Made by a program: the position numbers and the translations under genes. Of a DNA stretch of 64,000 bases, positions 13,337 through 26,153 are shown in pieces (position 1 is the stretch's first letter; each line of letters opens with the position of its first letter). This DNA is from Lutraria lutraria (Eukaryota; Mollusca; Bivalvia; Venerida; Mactridae), in assembly GCA_964023205.1 (NCBI GenBank), contig OZ026834.1, positions 30,294,756-30,358,755 of the forward strand. Reading direction: 5' to 3'. A model generated the notes under the pieces. It did no database searches. It had not been told where the DNA came from and was given only the letters and a program-made list of their open reading frames with translations.

Positions 13337-15640
13337 CCGTGTGCCGTGAACATGACACCATTATTGTTCAGTTGGTGTTTTTTTAAACAGCCCGAATTCA
13401 AACATCTAACATCATCTTTACATTTAGAAATAAATATCTACCACTGACCATGTATTTTTCATGATTCATAGCTTTCTTTCATATTGAAAAGAATCTATTT
13501 AAGTCTTCCTTGTTTTCAAGTTCGTAATATCTTATTTTAGTAACTAACATAATCCATGGTCGTTTGTGTGCATATACTGTATGTACATGTATGTTTAAAA
13601 ATAGAATTGAAATAAAGTTTAAGCTAAGTCGATGGCCCATGTTTTAACTGCACTGACGTAAGTCCAGCAACAGGATGGGTCTCAAATCATCAAATGAACT
13701 CAATTTTAAGCCTTCAAGGGCCGTGTTGCAATTCAAATTTGCGAAGTAAAGAATGAAGATTATTGCTGAGGTCTGAAAGTCTAGGTTGGAAAAAATGATA
13801 GAATGTTTGAAAGATAGTAAACGTTAAGTAAGTGTGGAATTATCAAAGCACTTAACCTATAAAACGGAAATCTATATTGTTTCTTACATAAGCAAAGGAA
13901 GCTTCGCGACATTACGGAGGGTTTCCTTAAAAAAATATGAAATACGACCAGGGTAGTGATGTAACAGCTTGGCTGATATTGATTCCTATTGCCTACGAAG
14001 TACATGCAATTTGATGCTAGTTTTTATTGAACAAATACAGCCACACTTGAAGCTTAGAAGGCCTCCATGATGTTCATTAAACTCAGAACATTAAGAAAGT
14101 GCTTCAACGAAAATGAAGAGCAGTTCCTGTGTCCGTTGCTTTAAGACTTAATTTTGAGAGTATCCTCAAAGAGAAGTATTTTCATTAGTCAAGTTTACGA
14201 ATGCAACCAGATTTAACCAATCAGAAGCCTGCTACTTAGGAACGGTGATTGGTTCCATTTAATGTTCGATGTAAAACAAGTGTTGAATCTGTTGCCATGG
14301 AGATGTGATGGAAATTAAACGCTATCATGTTGCCGTCGTTTTGTTTGACATTTATACTTAAGATATCTTATTCAAAATAATTTGTAATAAGACACCTGAC
14401 TAATTGTTTCAAGAGATTTTAAACCCTAAAGAAATCAATTTTATCATGGTTCCCGTCTTTAACGATCTTGCAAAAAAAGATTTTTTGTAGGATATCATTT
14501 TTCATAACTTTTACACGTACATCCTACATGGGGTAGTTATATCTGCTAACATAAAGAATTAATGGCGCCAAACGCAATGTCTAATTCCACCGTAAATTAC
14601 TGAAGTTAGCGCAATTTTCACGAGACCAAGAGTGACCCCGAGATATCAATTTCGTTTAATTAACCAATTAGGATCGTCTTTATAATAACATCTAATTTGA
14701 CGATTACAATGTATTATATCAACGAACTTTTAGGATGGAAGCACGCACACATGAGTTTCTATCAAGTCCTTAAACAAAATTAATTAAATGGTCGGTCGTC
14801 TGTCGCATGGCATCAAACTGGCATATCTGTAAGAAAATAGTTCCATGAAAAGAACCCGTTTGGTTGCAAATATTTAACACACTGCCCGTAGTGTTTTGTT
14901 CTATAAATTGTTGTAATATTCTATCTTTGAAAACCTTTCTCTGCTTCAGTCCGTTATACTTCGCAATTATCAAGTCTATCAATTACAGACTCTCACCAGA
15001 TGTGTCTGATCTGATTAGACATTCTACTGTAACGTGATAGCAGGGTTGCTATAGATATACGTTTCAGCAGAATCATTACTGAAGATTCTTTGCATATTCA
15101 ATAAAGATATTCGAAACTAATTAAAATTGATTTCTAGAATTACAAGCACAGACGACGCTTATGAACGTTTCCAGTGAAGACATGCACATAAAACTTCATG
15201 CCGTCCATGACACTATAAATGATATAAGATCCAATTATCACTTTCTATTATACATTTTGTATACCACAATGTTTGATATTATCTTAATTAAATGGTAAAA
15301 AAGCAAACATAGATTCTAATGATGAAAATAACACATTCTAATGAAACAAATTTCCGCGCAGACAATTATATTGGCAGACGATAAGGCTGTTGTTCAGCAA
15401 AGTCTTTAATATGTGACTACAATTATAAAACTTTTAAGCGACAACATAAAACTAATCAGAGAAATAGATTGAGATGACTTTCATGTGAACTTTCCATATT
15501 ATTTTGATTTCGAGATTTTTTATCTAATACGCCAAAGACAAACATGCGCAAAGACAACCGAACCGTGAGCTTGTGCAAAGACAACGTTATTTTGCGCAAG
15601 CCAATGACAATCGAAATGTAAGTATATGTGTTTGCATGAC
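13337..15640. other. Host intergenic with a promoter-like patch
   Basis: No gene recognised. At 14,217-14,304 there are two facing CCAAT boxes and an X-box-like motif gttgccatggagat (see findings). The rest is AT-rich sequence without visible structure. Confidence 0.45.
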
Positions 15641-16060
15641 GACCAAATTTGAGCATGACCATAGACAACCGGAATTTGAGCATACGCATAGACAACAGAA
15701 ATTGAGCATACGCATAGACAACAGAAATTGAGCATATGCATAGACAACAGAAATTTGAGCATACGCATAGACAACAGAAATTTGAGCATACGCATAGACA
15801 ACAGAAATTTGAGCATACGCATAGACAGTAGAAATTTGAGCATATGCATAGACAACATAAATTTGAGCATACGCATAGACAACAGAAATTTGAGCATACG
15901 CATAGACAGTAGAAATTTGAGCATACGCATAGACAACAGAAATTTGAGCATACGCATAGACAGTAGAAATTTGAGCATACACATAGACAACAGAAATTTG
16001 AGCATACGCATAGACAGTAGAAATTTGAGCATACGCATCTTGACAACAGAAATTTGAGCA
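15641..16060. repeat. 27-bp tandem repeat array
   Basis: About 15 units of 27 bp, each containing gcatagacaacagaaatttg. The unit length is a multiple of three, so open frames appear on both strands in several phases (periodic 9-residue peptides); these are repeat artefacts. In the right half the units alternate between acaaca and acagta, giving a 54-bp dimer periodicity. Confidence 0.9.
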
Positions 16061-17095
16061 TGGACAAATGAATTTCAATACATTAACAACGCACCAGAAG
16101 TGTAAGCGGACTGCGCTGATTGGAACGGAGTTTGGTATGCACAAGCAATACATAACCGTTATCGAAAGAACATCAGCGAAATCATATACAACATATGTGT
16201 TCGTTATGTAACATGCGAGCTTAATACTATAATAAATAGTCTAGTATTTACTCTTTGTATTATATGGACGACCGACATTTTCTGTCGAAGTTTTGCTAAT
16301 GACTGATTGCATAAGCATACGCAAACGACGGAATGATATTTCGTTTTGCTGTGTAATGCATTTTCAAGCATATTATTATAATGATTGATTGTTGCTTTTA
16401 TAACAATTTTACAAATATCTAACAAATGGGGTTTTCTTGACGTAGAAAATGATGCATCTTTAAAAATGTGACGTTTACTCAATGTGTAGCACCAATCAAC
16501 AACATTTAATATGAAAGCATCATTTTTTTTGTTCCAAATTTATTTCGAGCGACTGATATACTTCCTAAAAATGTACCGTTAAAACCAACTGAACACATTC
16601 ACTATTCACTTTTTTCTCACCATGTATACTATTTCTATATTAAACAATCTATTTGCAAATGTGTATGCCATTGTATCATATTTATATTATTACGGTTTAA
16701 AAAAGATGAGTTTAGTTAAGTTGAGCAGTAGCAGGAACACCAATCATAGCTACTGCATCAACAAAATTAAGGCATCAAACAACATTACTGCCGACAACAG
16801 CAGAAGAAACAGTATCTATACAGTAACTGCAACAGCGCCATCGACATATCAACGTTTTGTATCTCCCAAAGATAACCAAACGCACAAACCTAAGTATTAC
16901 CACTCTCTACTTCCATTGGTGCTCAATATATTAATTCATTGGAAACATTAACCATTAGAATATGCGTGTTAAATGTTGATAATTATTTGAATCCTCCGGA
17001 CGGTTGAACACTCCAGTCAAAACACCGATTAGTTTTCAAGTCCTGGTAATTGATCTTACATGTTTCAGCCATTCCACCATTTAATATTCGAACAG
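16061..17095. other. Host intergenic, nothing recognised
   Basis: AT-rich. The 109-residue open frame at 16,622-16,951 is Ser/Thr/Asn-rich and has no recognisable domain. Confidence 0.45.
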
Positions 17096-17100
17096 TAAGA

Positions 17101-17235
17101 GGGATGACCGTTGGTCTAGTAGAAACGCCCTGGACTACTAAACGAAAGGTCAAGGTTACGAGTCTCGGCTCCATCTAACACTATTGTAGGTACGCTTCCT
17201 AAGTGTCACCATCACTTCTACCGAGCCAAGTACTG
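17101..17235 (+). mobile_element. tRNA-derived SINE
   Basis: A tRNA-like head at 17,101-17,174 has an A-box-like gttggtctagtag and a B-box-like ggttacgagtctcgg, followed by a body of about 60 nt. The head resembles the inverted one at 61,396-61,465 (shared ggact, ggtcaaggtt). The acceptor arms do not pair well, so this is not a functional tRNA gene. Confidence 0.55.
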
Positions 17236-18309
17236 TTTAAAAAAACACACAGGAAACGAGAGAGGCGTGTATCGGCGCATTACACCAGAGAAAGAACCAG
17301 GAAAGTCTTTACGAAAAAAAGAATTATATAAATGCCCGGTTCTCCTGTTTCTGATATCCCTCTCTCCAAGATGGCTCAGAAAGTACCATAGCTTTCGAAT
17401 GGGCCATTTAAGAACAGATGAATAAATAAATCGACCAGTAAGCTTAAAAAGAATGTCACAACAACCAAATGACAAACGCTTTTACGTAATACACAGCTCG
17501 ACTTTTATATTCTGCCATCTAGGTTTTTTGAAATATATTTTTTATGACACCATAACAATATTAATAGCAATGAAGCACCTATACTATTCAAAATTTTAGA
17601 ATAAGTGAAGCCTATGGTCAAATAAGGTGATAGTTCACGCAACAAATAAAGTAAGTAATAGTCCTGCCCTCAAATTATCCAGAACACATCATGTTGCCCA
17701 ATTATTACAGTTAAGCTGTTTAATCAATTACATAAGGAGAGCTCTACATCTCAATTTCACACCACGAAAAATGTAGAATGGATGAGACATTAATAAAATT
17801 GTGCATACATTGATATGCTAATGAATAAAAAAGGCTGAAGTATTCATCATCTCTTTGTGCAAATATTTCTTCTGGGTCAAGGATGACAACATATTCAAAT
17901 AAGACTGGATAATGAAAGGAAGACGTAGGACCTTAGGCGAACAAATATGTTTTTGTTTCTGGTTACACGCTCATTAAAAACAGAGTATGCCAAGGACGAT
18001 TTGATATTCGAATAAATTCATTTACAGTGTGCTACATTTTGCAGGTGCATTCATTGCTGGGTAACTAATGTTAGGCCTACACGTGACTTAAACACGTGCG
18101 TGCTGAGGTATAAATGCATTCTTAATATAAGTTTTGAATACCAAATATGGTTATATCATAATTATTTGAATGAACGCAATGACATGATTTTAAATGTTGT
18201 CATGCGTCATGCACACTGAAGCTTGTGACGTAAATGATGTATTTTGTCAGTTAAACGTGCGCGATCTTGCGCGGTTAATTACTAGTTACGATAAAACCAC
18301 AAATATACA
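17236..18309. other. Host intergenic, nothing recognised
   Basis: AT-rich. The minus-strand open frame at 17,218-17,475 overlaps the SINE body and is not supported. Confidence 0.4.
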
Positions 18310-18425
18310 TGCAACATACCACAACCAAGGCCAAGTGGTTAGGGTGTCCGCCTTCGGAGCGGTAGATAAAATGTTAAAGCCCAGTATTGCCTGTTAGAAC
18401 TGATGTGGTCGGTTGTAACAACCAG
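18310..18425 (+). mobile_element. tRNA-derived SINE head (degenerate)
   Basis: ccaagtggttagggtgtccg resembles a Pol III A-box in a tRNA head. A weak B-box counterpart follows near 18,375, then a short body. Too diverged to be a tRNA gene. Confidence 0.45.
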
Positions 18426-18849
18426 CAATTTAATTAATGGTTACCGTAGACCCATCTCAACTAGAAGCCCAGCAAAAAAGAGACGATATTCGGGAGGTAC
18501 AGTGTGCACAAAAGGCAGGTGTCTCATAAGCCAACTTGAATGGCCCCTTTCCATAGGACTGACGCTGTAATAAACAAATTATTGACCTTTACATTTAGGT
18601 GATATCATTAGAAATTATTAGAACGTTGCAAAATAGTGTTGTATTGCCTTTTAACCACCGAGTTAGGCAAACAACTTGTTTACTGAGTGTTGCGGTATCA
18701 CGCGTAGGAGTATTAGATAGAGTATTAAATTAAAATCAGTCAAGTAAACAATGCTATTGATGGAAAGAACTGGTGCCATAGACGCAGCAGTACGTTAAAT
18801 AATGCTTGCCACTTATACAATAGTCTTACGAGTTACAGGTTTAATGTTA

Positions 18850-18925
18850 CAACGGACGTGGTTAAGTGGTTGGAAAAATGCATTTGCAACTTTGCAATCA
18901 GGGTACGAATCTTGGTCGCAATAGA
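18850..18925 (+). mobile_element. tRNA-derived SINE head
   Basis: gtggttaagtggttgg (A-box-like) followed about 35 nt later by gggtacgaatcttgg (B-box-like). The spacing fits a tRNA-like head. The stems do not fold cleanly, so I call it a SINE piece. Confidence 0.45.
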
Positions 18926-19094
18926 TCACACAGGTCTATGAAAAGTTGACAAAAAAGAGCCGATTTTCTGCCAATTGTGGATACGTTGCCGGCTCCTCTT
19001 TGAATGGTAAGTTCGTACTGTATGTAATACAGGTCTGGAAAACCGGTTGATCTGGAATATTGTTGCAAAACGGCTGTAAACCCACAGAAACATA

Positions 19095-19448
19095 TTAAAG
19101 GGGCATACCCTACAACTTGGTGCATTTAGAATTAAGGCAAAATGATAATAAATTAGAAGCTTGTAAAGAAAAAAGCCGATGAAGAAAGTTTCAGCCAAAA
19201 ATTCATCCAATTTAAAAATAAAATCATAAAAAATATGTATTTGTGACACATACATTTAGTCATGGAAATTTTTGGGTGGAAGTGATTTATTATTCATAGT
19301 TATGTTTTTTGCTGCTAGTACCTAATCTAGTCATTTTTTAACCCATGTTCTTCCTACAATTATCCTTTATATATTGTTTTACATATACATCTAGCACATT
19401 TTTACACTTTCACAGAATGTTTGTCAGTTGTAGGGTATGCCCCTTTAA
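19095..19448. mobile_element. TTAA-flanked MITE, copy 1
   Basis: Flanked by TTAA at 19,095-19,098 and 19,445-19,448. Terminal inverted repeats start AGGGGCATACCCTACAACT on the left and end with the complement on the right. The internal 300 bp is AT-rich and non-coding. TTAA duplications are typical of piggyBac- and Kolobok-mobilised elements; which applies here is not decided. A close copy is at 26,154-26,515. Confidence 0.85.
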
Positions 19449-19852
19449 ATGTAAAAATTTACGTGTCTTCAGCTAATGAATTCCATCATCTTCGTCACGA
19501 TATCTTAAGGTCCTATAGCTTTCCAACAAAGAACATGTTCTTACCTTTGATGACGTGTTTTTTAACGTACCATCCCACGCACAATGCTAATACTAACCTG
19601 CAGTGTGAACACCATCGACATTGCAATACCTCCGTCACGATAGTGTATGATCGTATTCAGAAAACCTAGAAATGCTCATTATCAAATCATGATTTAATTA
19701 ACTGTAATTGAGGATATACGCTGTCGCGTAAATTATAATTATTAAATTATATAGACATGCGGTCTCCTCGAGCACAAGGCAGCCGAGCCACAAAGGCTTT
19801 ACATCGTTATCAACAGAAGCTCAGGAAAGCCTGTTCGTCTGAAAGAATATTA
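19449..19852. other. Host intergenic, nothing recognised
   Basis: AT-rich sequence between two small transposons; no gene seen. Confidence 0.45.
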
Positions 19853-20045
19853 TGCAGTGCAACCTCTCTAAAGAAACAACCTTTGGGAGTAGCAAAATTA
19901 TGTTGTTTTTGAGATGTTGTTGCTCTAGAGAGGTTGGATTTATACTAGTACAAGTAGTTAAATTGTGCAGAAGGAAAATTTCAAGCTATCGTTGAAGCAA
20001 TGTTGTTGCTTAAGAGAGGTCCGCTGTAGAGAGGTTGTTCGGTAT
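19853..20045 (+). mobile_element. MITE-like repeat (acctctct family), copy 2
   Basis: Begins gcagtgcaacctctct and ends gctgtagagaggttgttc, with a central ttgttgctctagagaggtt. It aligns by eye along its length with the copy at 6,584-6,762. Confidence 0.65.
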
Positions 20046-21120
20046 CTGGAATAAGACCTTACAATACTTTTATCTTCCATTATCACCACATAAGTTTGTT
20101 GACCAAGTTTCAGTTCAGCTGAATTAAATAATCAGCTTTGCGAAATAACAAAGTAACAAGAAGTCAACCATGAATACCGTATTTGGTAATTTATATGAAA
20201 TATAAAGCGCTAACTTACAACAATTGCTTACAGTATAACATCATTTAAACACCACAACATGTCGTGATCCACTTACTATACCCACCATAATCTCACACAT
20301 TCCGAATTGGATGCTCGCAAATTGATATTTATAAACAGTCTATAATAATCCCAGGAACGAAGCAAAACAGGATTTACGTCACACAATGAAGACATAATCA
20401 TAACAAATATCTTTTGTAAGTTAATGATTTTGCTGTATCAGCTATTCTTAATTAAAGTGCAGGAGAGTAGTACAATAATACCGATCAACTCAACGGAAGC
20501 AATCACTCACGGTGTACAGACTAAATTGAACTATTGTTAATGCAAAATGACAATCAAATATTTTAGAAGAAAACAACAGAATGATAAGGTCTGAGTTAGT
20601 CTCATAATTATGAAGCTTGCTTCGAAATGAAGACCAGACCGAATACTGGACTGACACTCGCCCATAGTTACGCCAGTACTGCTCACTATTCATTTAACTG
20701 TCATGTTGTGTTGTCACTTTTAATTAGCGCTTGACTGGACTGTTTGCTCACGTTAAATACAAATTGTTTCGTTTTTCATATCTTTCAGTTGCATCTGATG
20801 AATATGGACAAAAAGAATGCCATTTGAACAGTCAACAGACATACATGCCATTCAGACACAGCGTGAAAAAATGACATTGTTCATTTCACATTCATTTTCT
20901 TTTACGTAAAGCTCCTTGTCAATTCCTTAATCTTATAGAAGGTACAAAATGCCAAAAGCTAACTAATATAATCATGGTGACTTACAAAACCAACTTTTCA
21001 GCTGAGTTAGATGAATGCTGATTATAATCAGTTCACGTGCATGTATGAATCTATTGTAGCTATAACTGTTTTTGTAAATGTCCTCGTTTCGTTACATTGT
21101 GTCATATGCATATCTCTAAT
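20046..21120. other. Host intergenic, nothing recognised
   Basis: AT-rich; no gene, RNA or repeat that I can support. Confidence 0.45.
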
Positions 21121-21392
21121 TCAGCCGCGGTCATGGCCCAGTGGTTAGTGCGCTAGGTTTGTATACAGACGACCTGGGTTCGATTCCTGGTCGCGGCAGG
21201 TCATCCCCTTCCATGAAAACTTGGAAACAATGTCGATTTACTTCCACATGTGCAGCAGTTGTCGGTTCCTTGACGTGGAATGGTTAGTTATTATTCCATG
21301 GTTAGAATAATACGGTCCAAGAAAACTGGTTAGGTGAATCGTACGCCGTATATAACTGAAAATTTGTTAAAATACGGCGTTAAATCCATTTA
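21121..21392 (+). mobile_element. tRNA-derived SINE, well preserved
   Basis: The best-preserved SINE in the window. A tRNA-like head has A-box tggcccagtggttagtgcgc and B-box gggttcgattcctgg at normal spacing. A body of about 170 nt follows, ending in aatacggcgttaaatcc. The head still pairs partly (gccgcg with cgcggc), so Pol III promotion is plausible. The tail motif links it to the fragment at position 1. Confidence 0.8.
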
Positions 21393-22560
21393 AAAATCAC
21401 AAATTTAATAAATGCTTTTATTTGAAATCAATATTATATTAAAGCACACACATGTGGCCGAACAAATAACAGAAAAGAAAAAATGCAATATTATGTTTAT
21501 GTATGATATGACAATACTGAAAATACATGATGACATAGGACAGACATATTTTGCCAAATTACAGTTCGCACTTTTTCATTTTCACAGTAACTAACTTCTC
21601 CAAAAGTACAAGATTATTACTTTCCCGTATTTCAGGAAAAGTCTAATTGAAGACGTTTAGCGAAGACGCACATCAATTAGACGCCGACTGACCGACAGTT
21701 TAATTGTACTCTCAGTTTCCACACACTCTATTCCATTGCCATACATGTAAATAATACATTACCTACATTGTATGACTTGATGCACTACACTGTCCTTTTT
21801 GAACTTATTTAATTATACACTCGGCTTCATATCTACAAAATGCGCCGTAGAGTGACATTATGACAATTATGATCCATTATCCCAGTTGACAAAAACAATT
21901 CCAGCCCAAGAACATGTACAACAGAATATTTCGAGATTGATTACTTATATATTATTCATATATCAATTATCTTGCTGTCCTTCAGAGCGCCTGAGAACCA
22001 GACGAATGAATCATTTTGAACATTGACTAATCATCTTACAATTATTATAGTTTAACGATAGCCAGGCATTGTGATAGGCAAAATTGTTGAAATAAACGAA
22101 TTAGTCCATGGTGGCATATTTTTGCATAAGATAATCATACTATTTTCGCGTAAAACTAGATTTTCATGATAAAATTGACGATAAAATTTGTTCATAAAAG
22201 TAAATCATTTTCGCACGAAAACTTGAAAAATTAACGCGCTATGTGTAAGCAGGGATATGTAATAATATTGGATACCTTAAAATAATTCTGCTAAAAAACT
22301 ATCGACTGTGAACTGAAAAAGCTTGTAAAACACTACGTTTGTCTAACCTCTTTACATAGAACTTATTACTATCCACATTTAGATAGTTATACATACGCTA
22401 AAATATAGTTACGCGGAAGGATAAAAAATGTCAAAACAAACATATCGGTTGTGTGTTATTAACAAAATGTTTGTAGTTATGTAAAATGAATACGTTATAC
22501 CATTTCTATTCTCGTGCTTTTTTCAATGACACTTATTATTCAATGAAACGCAATGTTGAA
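21393..22560. other. Host intergenic, nothing recognised
   Basis: AT-rich; short open frames only. Confidence 0.45.
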
Positions 22561-22572
22561 GAACGCTTGGCT

Positions 22573-22677
22573 CCAATGTGTACCATACGGTGACGTCACG
22601 CTCTGTTATTGTTTATAACTTCCATTTTGTAAGTAGTTCCTGCAAATATCCATAATGCCCCGAGCAGAAGAACACAG
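22573..22677 (+). promoter_or_regulatory. Promoter-like patch with CRE and possible tiny first exon
   Basis: CCAAT at 22,573-22,577, a full palindromic CRE TGACGTCA at 22,591-22,598 and a CCATTTTGT motif at 22,622 lie upstream of ATGCCCCGAGCAGAAGAACA (from 22,655), which runs into a good splice-donor match CAG|GTCAGT at 22,677/22,678. This looks like a short host promoter with a 7-codon first coding exon, but no downstream exon was found in the window. Confidence 0.35.
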
Positions 22678-22726
22678 GTCAGTGCATAGCGCAACCGTAG
22701 TGTACACATTGCACGTTGTCCTTTTT

Positions 22727-23655
22727 ACAAAACGGTGTCGTAAAAATAGCACGCCGTTTTATTTACAAACGGTGTCGTCAGAATAAACGTCGTTTTATTA
22801 ACAAACGGTGTCGTCAGAATAAACGTCGTTTTATTTACAAACGGTGTCGTAAAAATAACACGTCGTTTTATTTACAAGCGGTGTCGTAAGAATAACACGT
22901 CATTTTATTTGCAAACGATGTCGTGAGAATAACACGTCGTTTTATTTACAAGCGGTGTCGTAAGAATAACACGTCGTTTTATTTGCAAACGATGTCGTGA
23001 GAATAACACTTCGTTTTATTTACAAGCGGTGTCGTGAGAATAACACGTCGTTTTATTTGCAAACGATGTCGTGAGAATAACACGTCGTTTTATTTACAAG
23101 CGGTGTCGTAAGAATAACACGTCGTTTTATTTACAAGCGGTGTCGTAAGAATAACACGTCGTTTTATTTGCAAACGGTGTCGTGAGAATTACACGCCGTT
23201 TTATTTACAAGCGGTGTCGTAAAAATAACACGTCGTTTTATTTGCAAACGGTGTCGTGAGAATTACACGCCGTTTTATTTACAAGCGGTGTCGTAAAAAT
23301 AACACGTCGTTTTATTTACAAACGGTGTCGTGAGAATAACACGACGTTTTATTTACAAACGGTGTCGTGAGAATTACACGTTGTTTTATTTACAAGCGGT
23401 GTCGTAAGAATAGCACGTCGTCTTATTTACAAACGGTGTCGTAAGAATAACACTTCGTTTTATTTACAAGCGGTGTCGTGAGAATAACACGTCGTTTTAT
23501 TTACAAACGGTGTCGTAAGAATAGCACGCCGTTTTATTTACAAAGGGTGTCGTAAGAATAACACGTCGTTTTATTTGCAAACGGTGTCGTGAGAATAACA
23601 CGCCGTTTTATTTAAAACCGGTGTCGTAAGAATAACACGTCGTTTTATTTGCAAT
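22727..23655. repeat. 37-bp satellite array, about 25 units
   Basis: Tandem units of 37 bp containing acggtgtcgt, aataacacgtcg and ttttattt. Units alternate in part between caaacgatgtcgtgag and caagcggtgtcgtaag, giving a higher-order dimer in the middle of the array. It starts about 50 bp after the promoter-like patch at 22.6 kb. Non-coding. Confidence 0.9.
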
Positions 23656-26153
23656 GTTTTTTACTGTAATGTTTTTTCATGGGCTGGTTGATGATAAATA
23701 ATACTAAGTGCCTTTTTTATTTCAGTAACAAAATACTGAACAATTTAATAGATATATACTAAAAACTAAAAACATGCTTTAATTTACGTCCATATTGTAA
23801 TATTTGTGCCCCGGGGGTTATCAGAATCTATACAAAACCTTATAAGGTATAACTGTATCACACCTTAATATAGCTGACATAACAAAAACGCTCTATAACT
23901 TAAAAATAAACCTTACATTATGTGAATAAACTTTGAACTTAAGATAATAACTATGTGTCTAAAGTATTCAATGATTGAAGCAAGGAATATTTTATTGCAC
24001 TGAACTACTATTACTAAGTTCTAAAAAATAACGTGTCTGTCGATGACTGCCTATCATTTTCATTGCTAAAGTGTCCCTAAGTCAGAGTAATTGTTTTTGC
24101 CTTCTGTAGTTTTTTGTACAAAACAAACATTAGTTTATAAAGAAGACGAAAAAACATATAGGCAAGAGTGTTTTAGTTATACATGTCAGATTTACAGACT
24201 GGATATTTTTATCAGTTCCAATATCGGCTTACTAGGTACTTCAGACCAGGCCCCGATCGTATAAACTTGAGAACAGTCTCTGAGTTTAAATCTCAATTCC
24301 ATTCTCTAAGTATACTAGTTGAAAAGACAAGCCTAATTAATGTTAAATATAGTTTCAGATAAATAAAACTTTTAGAATAATGTATCAATGGTGTCATTAT
24401 TGTAACAAAATAGGTATAAGAGTATGATTAGTTCATATGTACATGTACATCTTACCAGTATACTTTGTAGCTAAGTAACATTACTGGCCTAACATTGTTA
24501 ACCATGCTTTTCAAATATGACTATTGCGTTGTTGTGTTACATTCTTAAGGACATAGACCGTGAAGAATATTTAAAAAATGACGCGAGATTATAAATAAGA
24601 ACTTCGCGTTATTTTTATCTGTAACAGAGCCACACCATATTATTCCTACACCAAAGAAAAGGATACGCTGACTGGAGATGGAAGCATAGTAAATATCTGA
24701 ATACCAGGAAGCCCCAATGACAACTGAACAGAACAGAACAAATCATTTATTTTTCCCCATCTATGTTATACATATTGCATGGGTAACTAAATTAACAAAA
24801 GATATTTACATAGGTTTTTGTATAAACAGGTATAATCCAGCAATGAATAGAGAAGAAGAAAAAATAAACGTAATACACGTGTCTGTTTAGATTAGACTGG
24901 GGGAGTATCTTATATATATATCATGAATTAACATTTACTATATTTGTTAAGCAAACAAAACAACAGCAAACAAATGTATATATGTATACTAGTATATACA
25001 TTGGTGTCCGCACTATTTAGATAAAATACGAGCAACCAAAGAGAGACCATGTCTGCAACATTGATGTCAACAAAAAACATCGTAATAACAACATCGCCCT
25101 TAAAAACATAACAACAACATAATCAACAATGCTGGTAATTTGTTTACGACAACTATATAGCTGTAACAAAACAAAATCAGAAATGAGCAAAACTGATTTA
25201 TGAACACGAAACATTTTTGTTTTGTAGCCATGAGCACCGGCGACTATATTGCGCACTATCCCGAAGAGTGTTTGCTTGTTAGACATATATCGGTAACTTC
25301 ATGCACTGTCACGTACTTCTAAGGTCACATTACGATAATAAACCTTGAAATTCGTCCCAAATTAATGTTTCTATCGACGACTTGTAATCAAAATATCGAC
25401 AGAGGCGTGCAGTTGCATCATGAATTGCATTACGCTTATCAGTTGTTTGAAATCCATCTGTTGTATTTATTAATGTACGTTATTTACTTGGCTCGCCTGA
25501 AGACCGTTTGCAACTGTATCAATATAATTTTTTGTGCTGTAAATGTAATCATAAACCACAGAATTGATTTCCCAACATTTTAGGGAAATTAAACTAGAAC
25601 ATTTAAATTAAACTATTGAAGTTTTTTTCTGACAAGATAACGGTGTTAGAAAACGTTCCGAAATGACGACTAATATATTAAATCTACAAATTTTGGTTTC
25701 GTGAGCTATTGATTTATTACGATTTTTCCTTCCAATTAGAAATCATTTACTGAGGCATTACTTTATGTGGTCTGATATAAGCGTCTGATCAATCAAGCAG
25801 ACGCTTGATTACTGTTATTTTGTGCACATGTGCATAAGAATTTTTTTCACGAATATAAAACTTTCTGTATACGAAATCGTGCTTATACCCTCGACAAATG
25901 ACGTTAAAGACCCGTAATGATTATTTTAATTTCCAGAAAAGTAGAAATAATTTTGCAGTCATAATCTCACAGATTAGTAGCTGGACTCTAATCAACCGTA
26001 TGCTAATGCAAGAGGTAAATAACACGATTTGCTGAAAACGGATTGTATAACACCAACATTAGAATGAATATCATATTGGAAACCTTATGCGAACGGTTCA
26101 CGCGAGTTATACGTTAAGATTCAGAAACTGCGCAGATACTTCCGACTTTCACA
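23656..26153. other. Host intergenic; possible retroposon tail
   Basis: No gene recognised. At 24,722-24,745 a run of gaacagaacagaac followed by an A/T stretch looks like the inverted 3' end of a non-LTR retroposon with a short (TTCTG)n tail; a similar start is at 36,097. A pair of overlapping perfect hairpins lies at 25,779-25,810 (see findings). Confidence 0.4.

Noticed and set aside
15456..16153. Several long periodic open frames on both strands
   Set aside because: They arise from the 27-bp (nine-codon) tandem repeat; the same peptide register repeats in all frames and there is no start context or domain.
21121..21195. A functional tRNA gene
   Set aside because: A and B boxes are good, but the sequence continues into a SINE body and tail and arm pairing is incomplete.
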